64,000 nt of DNA, taken from OMIW01 sp044235645. GTDB lineage: Bacteria > Bdellovibrionota_C > UBA2361 > OMIW01. Shown here piece after piece: positions 16,096 to 26,129 of the stretch (the stretch's first letter is position 1; each line of letters opens with the position of its first letter). The stretch spans positions 1-64,000 of the forward strand of contig JBIIHQ010000010.1 of the NCBI GenBank assembly GCA_044235645.1, in the 5' to 3' direction. Below the pieces are notes generated by a model, which made no database searches, had not been told where the DNA came from, and saw only the letters and a list, made by a program, of their open reading frames with translations. The position numbers and the translations under genes were made by a program.

Positions 16096-17763
16096 ATGTC
16101 AAAGAAAAGTTCTGCCACGGTGCAGTTTAGCCGCGCACCAAACGTGACCTTCAAGATGGTGCGATTCTGTACCATCTTGGGGGAACTCCTTGGATTCCTC
16201 CTGTTTGTCTCGGGACAGCAGGTGGGTCAGCTCTTCGGGGTTGACGAAGAACCGGAGGTTCTCATTCGTGCGGCAGCCGAGAATGCACTTGCACGGTTCG
16301 TGAGACTCGGACCCACCTTCATCAAGGGGGGACAGATCATGAGCACACGGGGCGACATCTTTCCACCGATCTGGATCGACGTTCTCTCTCAACTTCAAGC
16401 CGATGTACCCCCCGTCTCATACGCGGAGATTGAAGAGGTGCTTCAGAAGGAGTTGCAGGAGAGGTATTCCCTCATCTCCAGTGTGTCGTCGACCCCGCTA
16501 AAGGCCGCCAGCATTGGACAGGTTCATAGAGCCTGGCTCTCCGATGGGCGTGAGGTCGTGCTGAAGATTCAACGACCGGAGATCGAGTCTGTGATCCGGA
16601 CCGATCTCGCGATCCTTCGTTCGATCGCGTTCCACTGTTCGCTTATACCATGGGTATTTGCGGGCACAGATCTGCTCGGTACGATAGATCAACTTGCTGC
16701 GACTTTTCAGGAGGAGCTCGACTACAAGATAGAGGCAACCAACTACCGCGAATTTCGTGATAGTTTCCGGAATTCCTCTATCCCAGTGATCGTGCCAGGG
16801 GTTATTGACAGCCTTTCTGGCGCTCGGGTTCTGGCTCTCGATTTCGTTCCGGGAACCTCGCCGAAGGATCTGCGCGCACCACCAGGAGATGTCAAGCGTG
16901 CTATCCGGCATGTCGTGGATGCGTTCCTCTACCAACTGGTTGAGACTGGCATCTTTCACGCGGATCCCCACCCTGGAAATATCGCGGTTCACGCCAGTGG
17001 TCGCATCATCATGTATGACTGCGGGATGCTCGGTCGGCTTCCGGCAAAAACTCGTCAAGGGCTCGCGGATATCGCGACTCATGCGATCACAGCCGATGCC
17101 GCCGCCATCGTTCACGATCTGGCGGAGCTGGGAATCCTCTCCCCCGACGCAATCGGGGATGAGCGAGTCATTGAGGCAATGGACGCCTTCCTTGCGTCGA
17201 TCGATCTCTCGGGGATATCCGGTGACAACATCGGGGTTCTGGTGAAGCGACTTGTTGAACAAACCGACCGTGGTCGGCTCTCGGTTCCCCGAGAGTTTGT
17301 TTTGCTGGGTCGCTGTCTCATCGAACTCGAGGGATTGTTGGCTCTCCTCGGGACCAAATCGGCAGAGGCTGACTATCGACAGCTTGCCCTCGCTCAGGCG
17401 TCGGCTTACGTTCTGTCGAAAGCCCTCGGTGGGCCGATTGGAATCCTTCAACGGGCTCCTGCCGACATGATGCGCACCGCTCGCCTCATCAGGATCATCG
17501 CGCGTACCCTTCAACGAGGGTTACGACAGTTTGAAACCGGTCAGCTCAAACTACCGGTCAGAGATCCCGAAACGGCGCGCGCCACCCGGCGACTCAGCCC
17601 CGGGATCCGATCACTCAATGCTGCGGTCCTGTTCGGTACCTTCTCGGTACTCTCAGGACTCGCGTTTTGGGATGATCGGATGATTCTTGGGGTACCGCTT
17701 CTCCTCGGTGGCCTCTACTTCATGGGTCGCTGGCTCGTGTCAGAACGGCGCATGGAGAGCTGA
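16096..17763 (+). CDS. ubiB: ABC1/UbiB/AarF family atypical kinase
   Basis: UbiB-family proteins are protein-kinase-like ATPases needed for ubiquinone synthesis or other lipid-quinone metabolism; they are membrane-associated. The family motifs are present: the KxGQ region in TFIKGGQIMSTRGDIFP (about 76-92), the Ala-rich loop LKAASIGQVHRAWL, the lysine in VVLKIQRP, and the catalytic FHADPHPGNI (about 290-299) followed by the DFG-like YDCGMLG. Two C-terminal hydrophobic helices (after residue 510) anchor it. ATG 16096 has AAAAGG at good distance; GTG 16072 in frame upstream is less likely. A strong terminator follows at 17821-17875. The substrate is not defined; other ubi genes are not nearby. 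Confidence 0.9.
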   Translation: MSKKSSATVQFSRAPNVTFKMVRFCTILGELLGFLLFVSGQQVGQLFGVDEEPEVLIRAAAENALARFVRLGPTFIKGGQIMSTRGDIFPPIWIDVLSQLQADVPPVSYAEIEEVLQKELQERYSLISSVSSTPLKAASIGQVHRAWLSDGREVVLKIQRPEIESVIRTDLAILRSIAFHCSLIPWVFAGTDLLGTIDQLAATFQEELDYKIEATNYREFRDSFRNSSIPVIVPGVIDSLSGARVLALDFVPGTSPKDLRAPPGDVKRAIRHVVDAFLYQLVETGIFHADPHPGNIAVHASGRIIMYDCGMLGRLPAKTRQGLADIATHAITADAAAIVHDLAELGILSPDAIGDERVIEAMDAFLASIDLSGISGDNIGVLVKRLVEQTDRGRLSVPREFVLLGRCLIELEGLLALLGTKSAEADYRQLALAQASAYVLSKALGGPIGILQRAPADMMRTARLIRIIARTLQRGLRQFETGQLKLPVRDPETARATRRLSPGIRSLNAAVLFGTFSVLSGLAFWDDRMILGVPLLLGGLYFMGRWLVSERRMES

Positions 17764-17820
17764 GGCATCTGAACGTCTGGGTTCAGGACTAAGGGGGTTT
17801 TCCTTACGGTTTCTCAGAAA

Positions 17821-17875
17821 GGGGAGCTCGATTCATCGCATCCGCGCGGTTGAATCTGCTCCCCCCCTTTTTTTT
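17821..17875 (+). terminator. Rho-independent terminator of the ubiB-like gene
   Basis: GGGGAGC (17821-17827) pairs with GCTCCCC (17858-17864), and an inner GATTCA pairs with TGAATC. Three C and a run of eight T (17868-17875) follow. It has a long stem and clear T-tract. Confidence 0.85.
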
Positions 17876-17936
17876 GTGTGGTGTTGTATCGCACTTCCTG
17901 CCTATTTCGTCGGCAGTTTCGTTTTCTTTCCCCATT

Positions 17937-17966
17937 TTGTGCCTTCACATTATTTCTGGGTATAAT
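17937..17966 (+). promoter_or_regulatory. Candidate sigma70-type promoter for the SDR gene
   Basis: A perfect TATAAT at 17961-17966, with TTGTGC 18 bp upstream (17937-17942), lies 45 bp before the start at 18012. The -35 is poor, so the prediction leans on the -10. Confidence 0.45.
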
Positions 17967-18011
17967 GAGGGTCAGAGTGTAAACTGCGTAGTTAACTTCC
18001 TCCACCACGTC

Positions 18012-18923
18012 ATGTCAAACGGTCCAACCACCCTTCTCCTTGGCTGTGGCTATACCCTCTCTGCCGTTGCAACGATGCTCGGGTGCGATGCGGCTATCTG
18101 CACCACCCGTTCTGATCGCAGTGCCGCAAAACTTCGAGACCTCGGATTCGCGTGTGAGGTTTTCGATGTGACGCGTGGTAGCGGCGATGCCAGCAAGAAT
18201 CCAGCATCTCAGCTGACCGCCATACTTCACCGATATCCGACAATAAGAACGATTATCGATGGTATTCCCCCTTTTGTAGACCCAGACGATCAGAATGTTG
18301 CTCTTCAAGGACCAAGAGCAGTGCTTCACGCAATCGCGGCACTCGCTCCTCGCGAATACCCAATTCATATTGTTTATCTGAGCACCACCGGCGTCTACGG
18401 CGAGCGCAATGGCGGAATCGTCACCGAACACACGACCCCTCAACCACGAGAGATCCACGCCGATGCACGACGGCGGTGCGAGGAGATGTATGTTGCGAAC
18501 CATTCTTCAGTAACCGTCCTCCGTGTCGCCGGAATCTACGGTCCTGGTCGCTCAATCCTCGATAGATTGTTGAGCGGGAGTTACCGCACCGTCGCGGGCA
18601 CGGATCGATTTACTAATCGCATTCATGTCGCTGACCTTGCCACTGCGATTACCCGCATCACAACCAGGACCACCTCACTAAATGAGCTCCCCCCAATCAT
18701 TAATCTCTGCGACGGCGAATGGCTCCGCTCTTCGGAGCTACTTGCCCTCTGCGCTACCTATGCTTCATTTCCTCCCCCTCCCGCCATTCCGGCCGAACTC
18801 GCCCACCATACGATGCTGTCACATCAACGGGTCGATGGGTCGCTACTCCGGGCGACGCTGTTGCCAGAGCTACAGTTCTCGGGGATTAGGAAGTTTCTTG
18901 ACCGTGTCTCCCAAAATAGTTAG
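18012..18923 (+). CDS. SDR/NAD(P)-dependent epimerase-like protein
   Basis: 303 residues. The dinucleotide motif is a YeeZ-like GCGYTLSAVATML (about 10-22), a variant of GxGxxG. The catalytic segment includes YLSTTGVYGERNG (about 123-135) with the Ser/Thr of extended SDRs, and RVAGIYGPGRSILDRL (about 174-189) matches family proteins. The usual YxxxK is less clear (EMYVANHSS region). This family (NAD-dependent epimerase/dehydratase, YeeZ-like) has no settled substrate. The frame is open upstream, but homology starts at 18012. It converges with hrpB. Confidence 0.75.
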   Translation: MSNGPTTLLLGCGYTLSAVATMLGCDAAICTTRSDRSAAKLRDLGFACEVFDVTRGSGDASKNPASQLTAILHRYPTIRTIIDGIPPFVDPDDQNVALQGPRAVLHAIAALAPREYPIHIVYLSTTGVYGERNGGIVTEHTTPQPREIHADARRRCEEMYVANHSSVTVLRVAGIYGPGRSILDRLLSGSYRTVAGTDRFTNRIHVADLATAITRITTRTTSLNELPPIINLCDGEWLRSSELLALCATYASFPPPPAIPAELAHHTMLSHQRVDGSLLRATLLPELQFSGIRKFLDRVSQNS

Positions 18924-18983
18924 GGGTCTATTGCAGTACTCGGACGTCCAACGAAGCCGATGGTCGTTTACTCCTGTCAGTCA

Positions 18984-21557
18984 TCAACTCGTCGGATCCT
19001 CCGGCCACCGATGCTTCGGGTACCGGCTCTGAAGCTGGCGGCGAAGGTTTGGATAGTGGAGTGTCCAGAATCGCTCCAGGTTTTCGGTTACTTGCACGGT
19101 GCGCCCTCTTGGGTCGAGAAGATGGACACCAAGCGCGATCGTTCCTCCAGCGATACTGGGAAGCCTGGTCACCCCGAAAAAATCCTGCATCCGAGAGGCA
19201 ACATACGGAGCGTGCCCTGGTCGATAGATGATTGCAGCTCGGGGTCGCCCAGGGAGCGCAATCGTTTGGGGGCACCACCTGGCAAGCTCTTGTCGCCACT
19301 GATATCCCAGTCGCTCCCCAAAAATAGTGTCGAGGCCCGGAGCGCCTCCGGCGAGAGATCCGAGATGTTCCTCGAATACCCATGCAGCCAGTTGTCGGTG
19401 TGAGACCTTTCCATGGGGTGCTGTCACGAGCCAGGAGAGCAACTCTTCCTCCCTGATCGTCAGCCCCTCCCACGGCCCTCGCGACATCGTCGCAATCTCA
19501 AGTCGGCCGAGTAGCGAGAGCAGCTCATCATCCCCCAGTATCCATCGCAACCCCCGACGCCGAAGCTCCCCCGAGAGAACCTCTGCTGCCTCTTGATCGC
19601 CCTCTTGAGCCACACGGCGTACCGTCTCTATCGGGGCCTCAGCAAAACAGCTCTCCGAGATCACCTCAACGCGCTGCGATCCATCGTGCCAGTCGTAGCT
19701 GGTGCGTGAGCTAAGGAGGTTGGGATAAAGATCAAATAGCCACTCCTCCTCAATCGGAGTCGCTTGCGATATCGTGATGCCACTATGACCAGGCCGGTTC
19801 TCTCCTTTCACCCATTCGAGCGCAACAATGAGTCGCGCACCCCGAGCTCGTGATGTTTTTCCAAGAACTGCTCGCTCGCCTGTTGCAAGCAAATACTCGT
19901 CAGTTTCGAGCCGACGGACCGCGACCCGGTCGGGAAATGCGACCACCGCCGCTCGAAAGAGTGAATCGTTTTCAGAGCTCGAAGAGGAGATGTTCTTTTC
20001 AACGCCCCCCTCCTCAGGAGCTCGCAAACTCGAACGAAGTTGTTGAACCGTACGACCGACTTCAGTCGTCCCCTCACGGGCGAAAGCCTCAACATAGGCC
20101 CGTTCGATCGCTGCGCTGAGGTCACACCGATCGACACGCGATGCTATCTCAGGGAATGGAAGTGTCCCTCCTCGATTATGCGACTGCTGCGACCGACTAC
20201 GAGCCCTATCATCGCTTGCAAGCACGGCAACTGCCCAGCAGGCCACGTCAGTCGCCCCGCGGATAGTAGCCCAGTGAAACAACACCCCAAGTCGTGGATC
20301 TACTGGAAGAGCAACTACTTCCCGCCCGAGCGGAGTCAGCGAACCATCTTCGGTAAGTACCCGCAAGGTTCGCAGCAACCACCACGCCCGCTCGAGGGCC
20401 TCTGGTGAGGGCTCATCGAGCAACGGAGCTGATCCCTTATTACCACCGAGCGCAGCCCTCCATACCAGAATGCTCGTTGCCTCCTGTGTCATAACCTCCG
20501 GAAGCTCCACCGCCGGACGCAGCGAGAAATCAAACGCAGAGAAAAGACGAATGACGGTGCCTGGTCCCTCGCGTCCTGCTCGCCCTGCCCGCTGGACACA
20601 GGCAGCTTGACTGATACGGCCCACTGCCAATCGCGACTCCCCCCCGCCAACCGCTTGGTGCATCCGCGCTAATCCCGAATCGATGACGCACGACACTCCC
20701 TCCACAGTGAGCGAACTTTCCGCAATGTTCGTCGAAAACACGACCCGCTGTCCCTTACTCCGACGGACCGCGCGTTCCTGCTCATCGACTGAAATTCCTC
20801 CATGAAGGGCGAACGACGTAATTCCGCGTGATTGTAGAACCGGAGCGGTCGCGCGGACCGCATCTTCTATCGAGCGAATAGTCGGTAAAAAGCAGAGAAT
20901 ACTACCCGTGTTGGACGCAATCGCCTCGTGAACTGCGTGTACCACTTGGTCCGTCAGAGGGCGAGGATCGTGTTGTTCTCCCCACTGCACCTCAACGGGG
21001 TACAATTGTCCGGGAGCATCAAGCCACACAGCTTCGGGGAAATAATGCTCTAACTGCTCCCGTGCAAGGGTTGCCGACAAAATAATAAGGCGAGGACACG
21101 CGTTCCCACGAGACATCTGCTCACGAAACCACCACACTCCGAGATCAATCGATAGTGATCTTTCATGAAACTCATCGAGACATACTGCCGCAACTCCTCT
21201 AAGCCCGCGCGGGTCAGCCAATCGGCGTAGAAAAACCCCATCGGTCATAAACCGGATACGGGTCTTTGCTGAATCGACCGATGCGAATCGAATGTGATAG
21301 CCAATCTCCTTACCTACCACCTGCCCAATACACCGCGCAACCTGATGAGCGGCCATCACGGCCGCAATACGGCGGGGCTCAACGATCCATATTTCCCCCT
21401 CCGGTAAATGATCACGGAGAAAAAGAGGCACCATCGTTGTCTTCCCGCTTCCCGGGGGAGCGGAGACTATTACTACGGGGTGGGTATCTATGGAACGGTG
21501 AAAGCGATCTTCAACCGTGACGATCGGGAGTGCTGCAGCTGCAGAGATAGCAGACAT
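18984..21557 (-). CDS. hrpB: ATP-dependent RNA helicase HrpB (DEAH-family)
   Basis: 857 residues. Motif I is SAPPGSGKTT (about 33-42), motif II is DEFH in VCLDEFHERSL, and motif III is SATLA. Motif IV-VI blocks (STNIAESSLTVEG and QRAGRAGREGPGT) define DEAH/RHA helicases of the HrpB subgroup. The HrpB C-terminal domain is intact and ends with the family hallmark LGVHLLDPRGRTVQVTENL. The biological role of HrpB is poorly known. The start at 21557 is preferred; 21566 is an in-frame alternative. It follows kup with only a 14 bp gap, so they may be co-transcribed. Confidence 0.93.
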   Translation of the reverse strand: MSAISAAAALPIVTVEDRFHRSIDTHPVVIVSAPPGSGKTTMVPLFLRDHLPEGEIWIVEPRRIAAVMAAHQVARCIGQVVGKEIGYHIRFASVDSAKTRIRFMTDGVFLRRLADPRGLRGVAAVCLDEFHERSLSIDLGVWWFREQMSRGNACPRLIILSATLAREQLEHYFPEAVWLDAPGQLYPVEVQWGEQHDPRPLTDQVVHAVHEAIASNTGSILCFLPTIRSIEDAVRATAPVLQSRGITSFALHGGISVDEQERAVRRSKGQRVVFSTNIAESSLTVEGVSCVIDSGLARMHQAVGGGESRLAVGRISQAACVQRAGRAGREGPGTVIRLFSAFDFSLRPAVELPEVMTQEATSILVWRAALGGNKGSAPLLDEPSPEALERAWWLLRTLRVLTEDGSLTPLGREVVALPVDPRLGVLFHWATIRGATDVACWAVAVLASDDRARSRSQQSHNRGGTLPFPEIASRVDRCDLSAAIERAYVEAFAREGTTEVGRTVQQLRSSLRAPEEGGVEKNISSSSSENDSLFRAAVVAFPDRVAVRRLETDEYLLATGERAVLGKTSRARGARLIVALEWVKGENRPGHSGITISQATPIEEEWLFDLYPNLLSSRTSYDWHDGSQRVEVISESCFAEAPIETVRRVAQEGDQEAAEVLSGELRRRGLRWILGDDELLSLLGRLEIATMSRGPWEGLTIREEELLSWLVTAPHGKVSHRQLAAWVFEEHLGSLAGGAPGLDTIFGERLGYQWRQELARWCPQTIALPGRPRAAIIYRPGHAPYVASRMQDFFGVTRLPSIAGGTIALGVHLLDPRGRTVQVTENLERFWTLHYPNLRRQLQSRYPKHRWPEDPTS

Positions 21558-21571
21558 ACACAACAACCGAG

Positions 21572-23512
21572 TCAGATCTCAATTCGCAGCCCGATCTCCA
21601 TCACCCGAGAAACCGGTAACTTAAAGAACTCGGTTGGTTGCTCCGCATTGTGATTCATAAAGGAGAATAGTCGCTCGCGCCATATCGCCATTCCCGGCAT
21701 AGAGTCAGCGACCGGTGTTACCCGATCAACAAAATACGTGACGTCCTTCGGGTCCTCGCCGAGGGCTGCAGGAGTAAGATAAGGGCTGAGCACCTTGGAG
21801 AGATCAACACTTTCCATAAACCCCTGATTAACGATGCACCTCACAAAGCTCGCACCGTGATACCACTGAAGGTGCTCGAGAGACACCCGCGTTGTCTCAT
21901 CGGGCCACCACGGGACATCGTTGGGCTTAACCGTCAGAAGAAGATTGCGCGCATGAAGGACCCTATTATGGCGCATGTTATATGTTAACGAAGCCGGGGT
22001 AAGACCTGGATCACGGACAAGAAATATAGCGGTCCCCTCGACCACAGCAGGTCCTATCCGCTCGATCTCATCAGGAAGACTTGTTATCGGAGGAACTCGC
22101 TCACGGATGTGGTTCCACAACAGAGCCTTTCCGGTCTTCCACGTCGTCATGAGCAACATCATCAGTCCGGCGATGAAAAGTGGCACTATGCCCCCATCAA
22201 GTAATTTTGAGCTGTTCGAGAAAACAAATACGAGGTCGATCAAAAGGTAGAGCCCCAAGCTAAAGCTGATTCTCGTTAAACTCCAACGCCACCACCGGCG
22301 CGCAACGACCGCCACCAGAATCGTCGTCAACGACATAGTCAGCGCAACGGCGATACCGTATGCAGCGGCAAGTCCACTGGATGAGCTAAAAAGACCCACC
22401 AACAAACAACAACCTACCAACATGCCGTAATTAACCCACGGGATGTAAATCTGGCCCTGCTCCCGACCCGAGGTGTGACTGATGGGTAAGCGGGGCAGGT
22501 AACCAAGCTGAATCGCCTGGTTTGACAGGGAAAAACAACCAGAAATCAGTGCCTGAGACGCGATGACCGTCGCCATTGTCGCGAGAACGACCGCAGGGAT
22601 GAGAAGCGGTGCCGGGACGAGATGAAAAAACGGCTGGGATACCAACTCGGGCTGTCGGAGAAGGAGCGCCCCCTGTCCTAAATAATTGAGCGTGAGCGAG
22701 GGCAGGACGAGAAAAAACCATCCGTATCGGATGGGGGTTCTGCCAAAATGTCCCATATCCGCATACAGCGCCTCAGTGCCCGTGACCGCGAGGAAGACCG
22801 CACCCAAGGCAACAAAGGCATCCTTACCGTGCGACGAGATGAAAGAGAGCCCCAGGAGGGGATTAAATGCGGCGAGAATCTCGGGAGAGGCGACTATCGA
22901 CGGTATGCCGATGCACGCCATAAATGCAAACCATATACAGACAACAGGACCAAAGTAGCGTCCCATACTCCCAGTTCCCTTGAACTGGACCGCAAAGAGC
23001 CCTACCAGAATGCAGATCGTTACCAGCTGGACTGATGACTCAAATCGCGAAGTTATCAGCGTGAGCCCCTCGACCGCACTCATGACGGAGATTGCTGGGG
23101 TAATCATCCCATCGCCGTACAGAAGCGCAGCCCCAAGAAGTCCACAGAGCACCAATAAATTGCGAGTTCGCTGCGAATGTTTGCGCCCCCTGATAGCGAG
23201 TGCCATCAGGGCTAGGATCCCTCCCTCCCCATGGTTATCGGCACGGATAACAATTCCGAGGTATTTAACCGAAACTATCGCGATGAGGGCCCACAGGATG
23301 AGTGAGATAATCCCGAATACCGACTCGGGGGTTACCGCCATGTGATGGTGGTGATTGAAGCACTCACGTACCGCGTACAGAGGGCTTGTTCCTATGTCAC
23401 CATAAACAACCCCGATTGCGCCGAGTGACAAGCCAGCGATACGAGACCAAGACGAACCAACATGATGAAGCTCGTTACTGCCAGCTTCTTGCGAGTGAGA
23501 TGCGGAGGACAT
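21572..23512 (-). CDS. kup: Kup-type potassium uptake protein
   Basis: Kup is a proton-coupled K+ importer of the inner membrane. The 646-residue protein has the hallmark GAIGVVYGDIGTSPLYAV (about 27-44) in the first helix, then 11 further transmembrane helices to about residue 450. A C-terminal cytosolic domain (about 480-646) follows with the usual FLVRDPGLTPASL and HRVLHARNLLLTV-like blocks. ATG 23512 was chosen; upstream codons (MSPRR...) are not part of the family and probably form the leader. A second K+ related protein (channel plus RCK, 35249) is in the window. It is divergent from the aminotransferase gene. Confidence 0.95.
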   Translation of the reverse strand: MSSASHSQEAGSNELHHVGSSWSRIAGLSLGAIGVVYGDIGTSPLYAVRECFNHHHHMAVTPESVFGIISLILWALIAIVSVKYLGIVIRADNHGEGGILALMALAIRGRKHSQRTRNLLVLCGLLGAALLYGDGMITPAISVMSAVEGLTLITSRFESSVQLVTICILVGLFAVQFKGTGSMGRYFGPVVCIWFAFMACIGIPSIVASPEILAAFNPLLGLSFISSHGKDAFVALGAVFLAVTGTEALYADMGHFGRTPIRYGWFFLVLPSLTLNYLGQGALLLRQPELVSQPFFHLVPAPLLIPAVVLATMATVIASQALISGCFSLSNQAIQLGYLPRLPISHTSGREQGQIYIPWVNYGMLVGCCLLVGLFSSSSGLAAAYGIAVALTMSLTTILVAVVARRWWRWSLTRISFSLGLYLLIDLVFVFSNSSKLLDGGIVPLFIAGLMMLLMTTWKTGKALLWNHIRERVPPITSLPDEIERIGPAVVEGTAIFLVRDPGLTPASLTYNMRHNRVLHARNLLLTVKPNDVPWWPDETTRVSLEHLQWYHGASFVRCIVNQGFMESVDLSKVLSPYLTPAALGEDPKDVTYFVDRVTPVADSMPGMAIWRERLFSFMNHNAEQPTEFFKLPVSRVMEIGLRIEI

Positions 23513-23995
23513 AGGGGGAAATACCGATGGGATAAGAGGGGAGTCACCTCGATATGGGCGACATTCAGCGCAAGCTCTCCTCGCTGCGATGCCTGTCGCC
23601 ACCCTGCGCGGTGACATCCGCGCCCGAGCTTAAGACTCCGAGGCGGCCAACAACCTCAACCGCCCGTCTGAGCTGAGAGGATACTACCGTCCTTGGTGGA
23701 GCTGCAACGCATTTCAGACAGATTGCCTCCTGATTGTCTGGTCAGGGCGATGCTCGCGATGATTCTGTTACACCATCAGGGAAATTTCTTGGCGAACCTC
23801 GTTCTGGCCTCTCAACCACTTCGATACTCTCTTCACACCCAGTGCATGATAATTTGCATTTTGCTGGGTAAAATGTCATTCTCTGGCGGATTGATCGAGG
23901 ATAAATCGCCTGCCAAAGCGGTATCGCACCTGAGGGCAGAGAAGCTTCGACATCAATCGGCATCAATCTCTCCTTTAGGCAAGAAGAACGACCGT
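23513..23995. other. Divergent regulatory region between kup and the aminotransferase gene
   Basis: 483 bp that carries open frames in extension of both neighbours but no recognisable protein. On the kup side, a GTC-ACC/GGT-GGCGAC-like stem lies in the leader (about 23590-23612). I looked for a c-di-AMP (ydaO) riboswitch because of kup but did not recognise its conserved blocks. No clear promoter was found. Confidence 0.4.
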
Positions 23996-25243
23996 ATGGC
24001 TGATCACGTTTCCGCTCCTATCCCAGATGCCCATCGAGTATTTGCTCACATTCCTACCGCTCCTGACGATCCCATTTTGGGGCTCACCGAGAGCTTTAGA
24101 AGAGACCCTCGGCCTCAGAAGGTCAATCTCGGTGTCGGAGTATACCAGGATGACGCCGGAGTAGTGCCCCTCCTCGGGGCGGTTCGGAAAGCCGAGGAGC
24201 GCCTCATTTCAAAGAGTCTCTCCCGTTCATATCTCGCGATCGAAGGGCATGCGACATTTAGAGAGAGGCTTCAGCGTTTGGTCTTCGGGGAAACCTCTAC
24301 CGCCCTGGCAGAAGGTCGCATCGTCTCCGCGCAGACAATAGCGGGCAGCGGTGCGCTGAGGTTAGGCGCGGATCTTCTGGTGTTTGCAAACCCGGGCGCG
24401 ACCATTTACATAAGCGATCCTTCGTGGGCGAATCATCAGGCTATTTTCGAAAGAGCGGGCTTAAAGGTTGCATCATACCCCTACTTTGACCCAGCCACCA
24501 AAGCGCTGCATATCACCGCCATGCTCGAAACCCTCAATCATATCCCCGAGGGCTCCATCGTTCTGCTTCATGCCTGCTGTCATAATCCTTCAGGGGTCGA
24601 TCCGAGTCGCGAACAGTGGCAACAGATTGCTGATGTCCTCGCCTCCCGAAACGCAGTCGCTTTCATAGACATGGCATATCAGGGTTTTGGCGATGGACCT
24701 CATGAAGATGCCTATGCGGTCCGGCTTTTCGCTGAGCGAGGGATTCCGCTCTTTGTGTCGACGTCGTGTTCGAAAAATTTTGGTCTTTATGCGGAACGTG
24801 TTGGTCTTCTTTCCTTCGTCGCCAACGATGCGCATACCGCACATCGTATGCTGACTCAGTGGAAGCGACTTATCAGAGGCAATTACTCAAGCCCTCCTTT
24901 TCACGGAGCGTCGATCGTGGCCGAGATCCTCTCCGATCAAGAGCTTGAGGCGGAATGGATCAGCCAACTTGCCGAGATGCGCACCCGGATCAAAGAGCAG
25001 CGGGGACTTCTTGCGGCTGCTTTGGGCGGCATGGGCCTTGACAGCGATTTTTCGTTCATAGTCGAGCACCGTGGCATGTTCACCTACACTGGATTTACGG
25101 AGCAGGTCGTCGATCGCTTAAGAGATGAGCACGGAATCTACATGGTTCGTTCGGGTCGTATGTGCGTCGCGGCGCTCAACAACAGCAATATCGACTATGT
25201 TGCCGAATCAATAGCGGCGACACTGAGGGCGACTGCACGGTGA
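23996..25243 (+). CDS. Aspartate/aromatic amino acid aminotransferase (class I, PLP)
   Basis: 415 residues, closely following the AspC/TyrB family. The N-terminal DDPILGLTESFRRDPRP and VNLGVGVYQDD blocks (about 20-50) and the YLAIEGHATFRERLQ region (about 81-95) match. So do the cofactor residues in SDPSWANHQ and HACCHNPSGVDPS, D/Y in FIDMAYQGFGDG, and the PLP lysine in STSCSKNFGLYAERVG (K about 260). The C-terminal arginine motif lies in GRMCVAALN. It transfers amino groups between 2-oxoglutarate and Asp, Tyr, Phe or Trp; aspartate versus aromatic preference cannot be told. ATG 23996 is preferred over the frame opening at 23693. Confidence 0.92.
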   Translation: MADHVSAPIPDAHRVFAHIPTAPDDPILGLTESFRRDPRPQKVNLGVGVYQDDAGVVPLLGAVRKAEERLISKSLSRSYLAIEGHATFRERLQRLVFGETSTALAEGRIVSAQTIAGSGALRLGADLLVFANPGATIYISDPSWANHQAIFERAGLKVASYPYFDPATKALHITAMLETLNHIPEGSIVLLHACCHNPSGVDPSREQWQQIADVLASRNAVAFIDMAYQGFGDGPHEDAYAVRLFAERGIPLFVSTSCSKNFGLYAERVGLLSFVANDAHTAHRMLTQWKRLIRGNYSSPPFHGASIVAEILSDQELEAEWISQLAEMRTRIKEQRGLLAAALGGMGLDSDFSFIVEHRGMFTYTGFTEQVVDRLRDEHGIYMVRSGRMCVAALNNSNIDYVAESIAATLRATAR

Positions 25244-25403
25244 AAAACGAGGCGGTGGGAAGCAGCAGAAGCGGCACCGACAGCATGCATGAATGTAGCA
25301 GCCCTCTGAATGCTGGTGGAGGCCCTGTCATACGGCTTGGCCTCACGTATCGCCACGTCGACACCTATCTGCTCAGATTAGCTGTTTTAATCTCAACTTC
25401 CCC

Positions 25404-26129
25404 CTAGTACGCCACCGGAAAAGGATCGAGACTGCGCCAGAGGTACCACGTTGCAACGGTTCGCCACGGGCGCCATCGCTCGCCGACTACCGCAGCTCTC
25501 TTGGCCGTCTGACGTGATATTCCCTTCTGCGGGACCATTTTCCCGAGAGACTCTGTTTCGGAGTCGGTCACCCCACCCCCAAGATAGTACCGCTCAACCG
25601 CTCGGATAAGGCCGATGTCCTGCAAGGGCAATATATCCGGTCTCTGGAGGTGAAATATGAGAAACATCTCAGCGGTCCATCGACCGATTCCGCGAACGTC
25701 GCAGAGCCGAGCGATGAGCTCTTCATCATCAAGCTGGTGAAACGTACCCGAATCAAGAATACCAGAACCAAAGTGGTCAGCGAGGTCACGGATATACCGA
25801 ACCTTCTGTCGAGAGAGCCCCCACCCCCGCAACTCATCCTCACTTGCTCCCTGCACCCGCTCAACCGACACCTCACTGAGACCCGCAGCTAGCCTCTCCC
25901 AGACCGATTGAGCCGCCTTTACCGAAATCTGTTGTCCGACGATCGCGCGGAGCAATGTTTCAAACGCTGACCCCCGCGAGCGAAACTCGACATCTTGATA
26001 TCGCTCTATCAAGAGTCGCAACACAGAATCCCCCGCTGCAAGTTCGCAACAGGCGACATCCCAATAAGACGGCACACGGTGCCCGTCATCAGCTTCGTTC
26101 CCGTTTTTTCTCGGCTCCCGTTCGCTCAC
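25404..26129 (-). CDS. alkA: DNA-3-methyladenine glycosylase II (AlkA-like, HhH-GPD)
   Basis: Base-excision-repair glycosylase of the helix-hairpin-helix GPD superfamily, 241 residues. The fold markers are FETLLRAIVGQQISVKAA (about 58-75), the hairpin CDVRGIGRWTAEMFLIFH (about 142-160, with the Gly-rich HhH loop), and the catalytic aspartate in LPLQDIGLIRAV (D about 172). It lacks the N-terminal TBP-like domain of E. coli AlkA and is closer to Mag1-type short enzymes. The start overlaps the stop of the SufU-like gene by 4 bp (ATGA), so they are translationally coupled. It converges with the aminotransferase gene. Confidence 0.86.
   Translation of the reverse strand: MSEREPRKNGNEADDGHRVPSYWDVACCELAAGDSVLRLLIERYQDVEFRSRGSAFETLLRAIVGQQISVKAAQSVWERLAAGLSEVSVERVQGASEDELRGWGLSRQKVRYIRDLADHFGSGILDSGTFHQLDDEELIARLCDVRGIGRWTAEMFLIFHLQRPDILPLQDIGLIRAVERYYLGGGVTDSETESLGKMVPQKGISRQTAKRAAVVGERWRPWRTVATWYLWRSLDPFPVAY

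Noticed and set aside
23513..23995. Possible c-di-AMP (ydaO) riboswitch upstream of kup
   Set aside because: The region does not show the conserved blocks of that riboswitch on reading; only generic stems are present.
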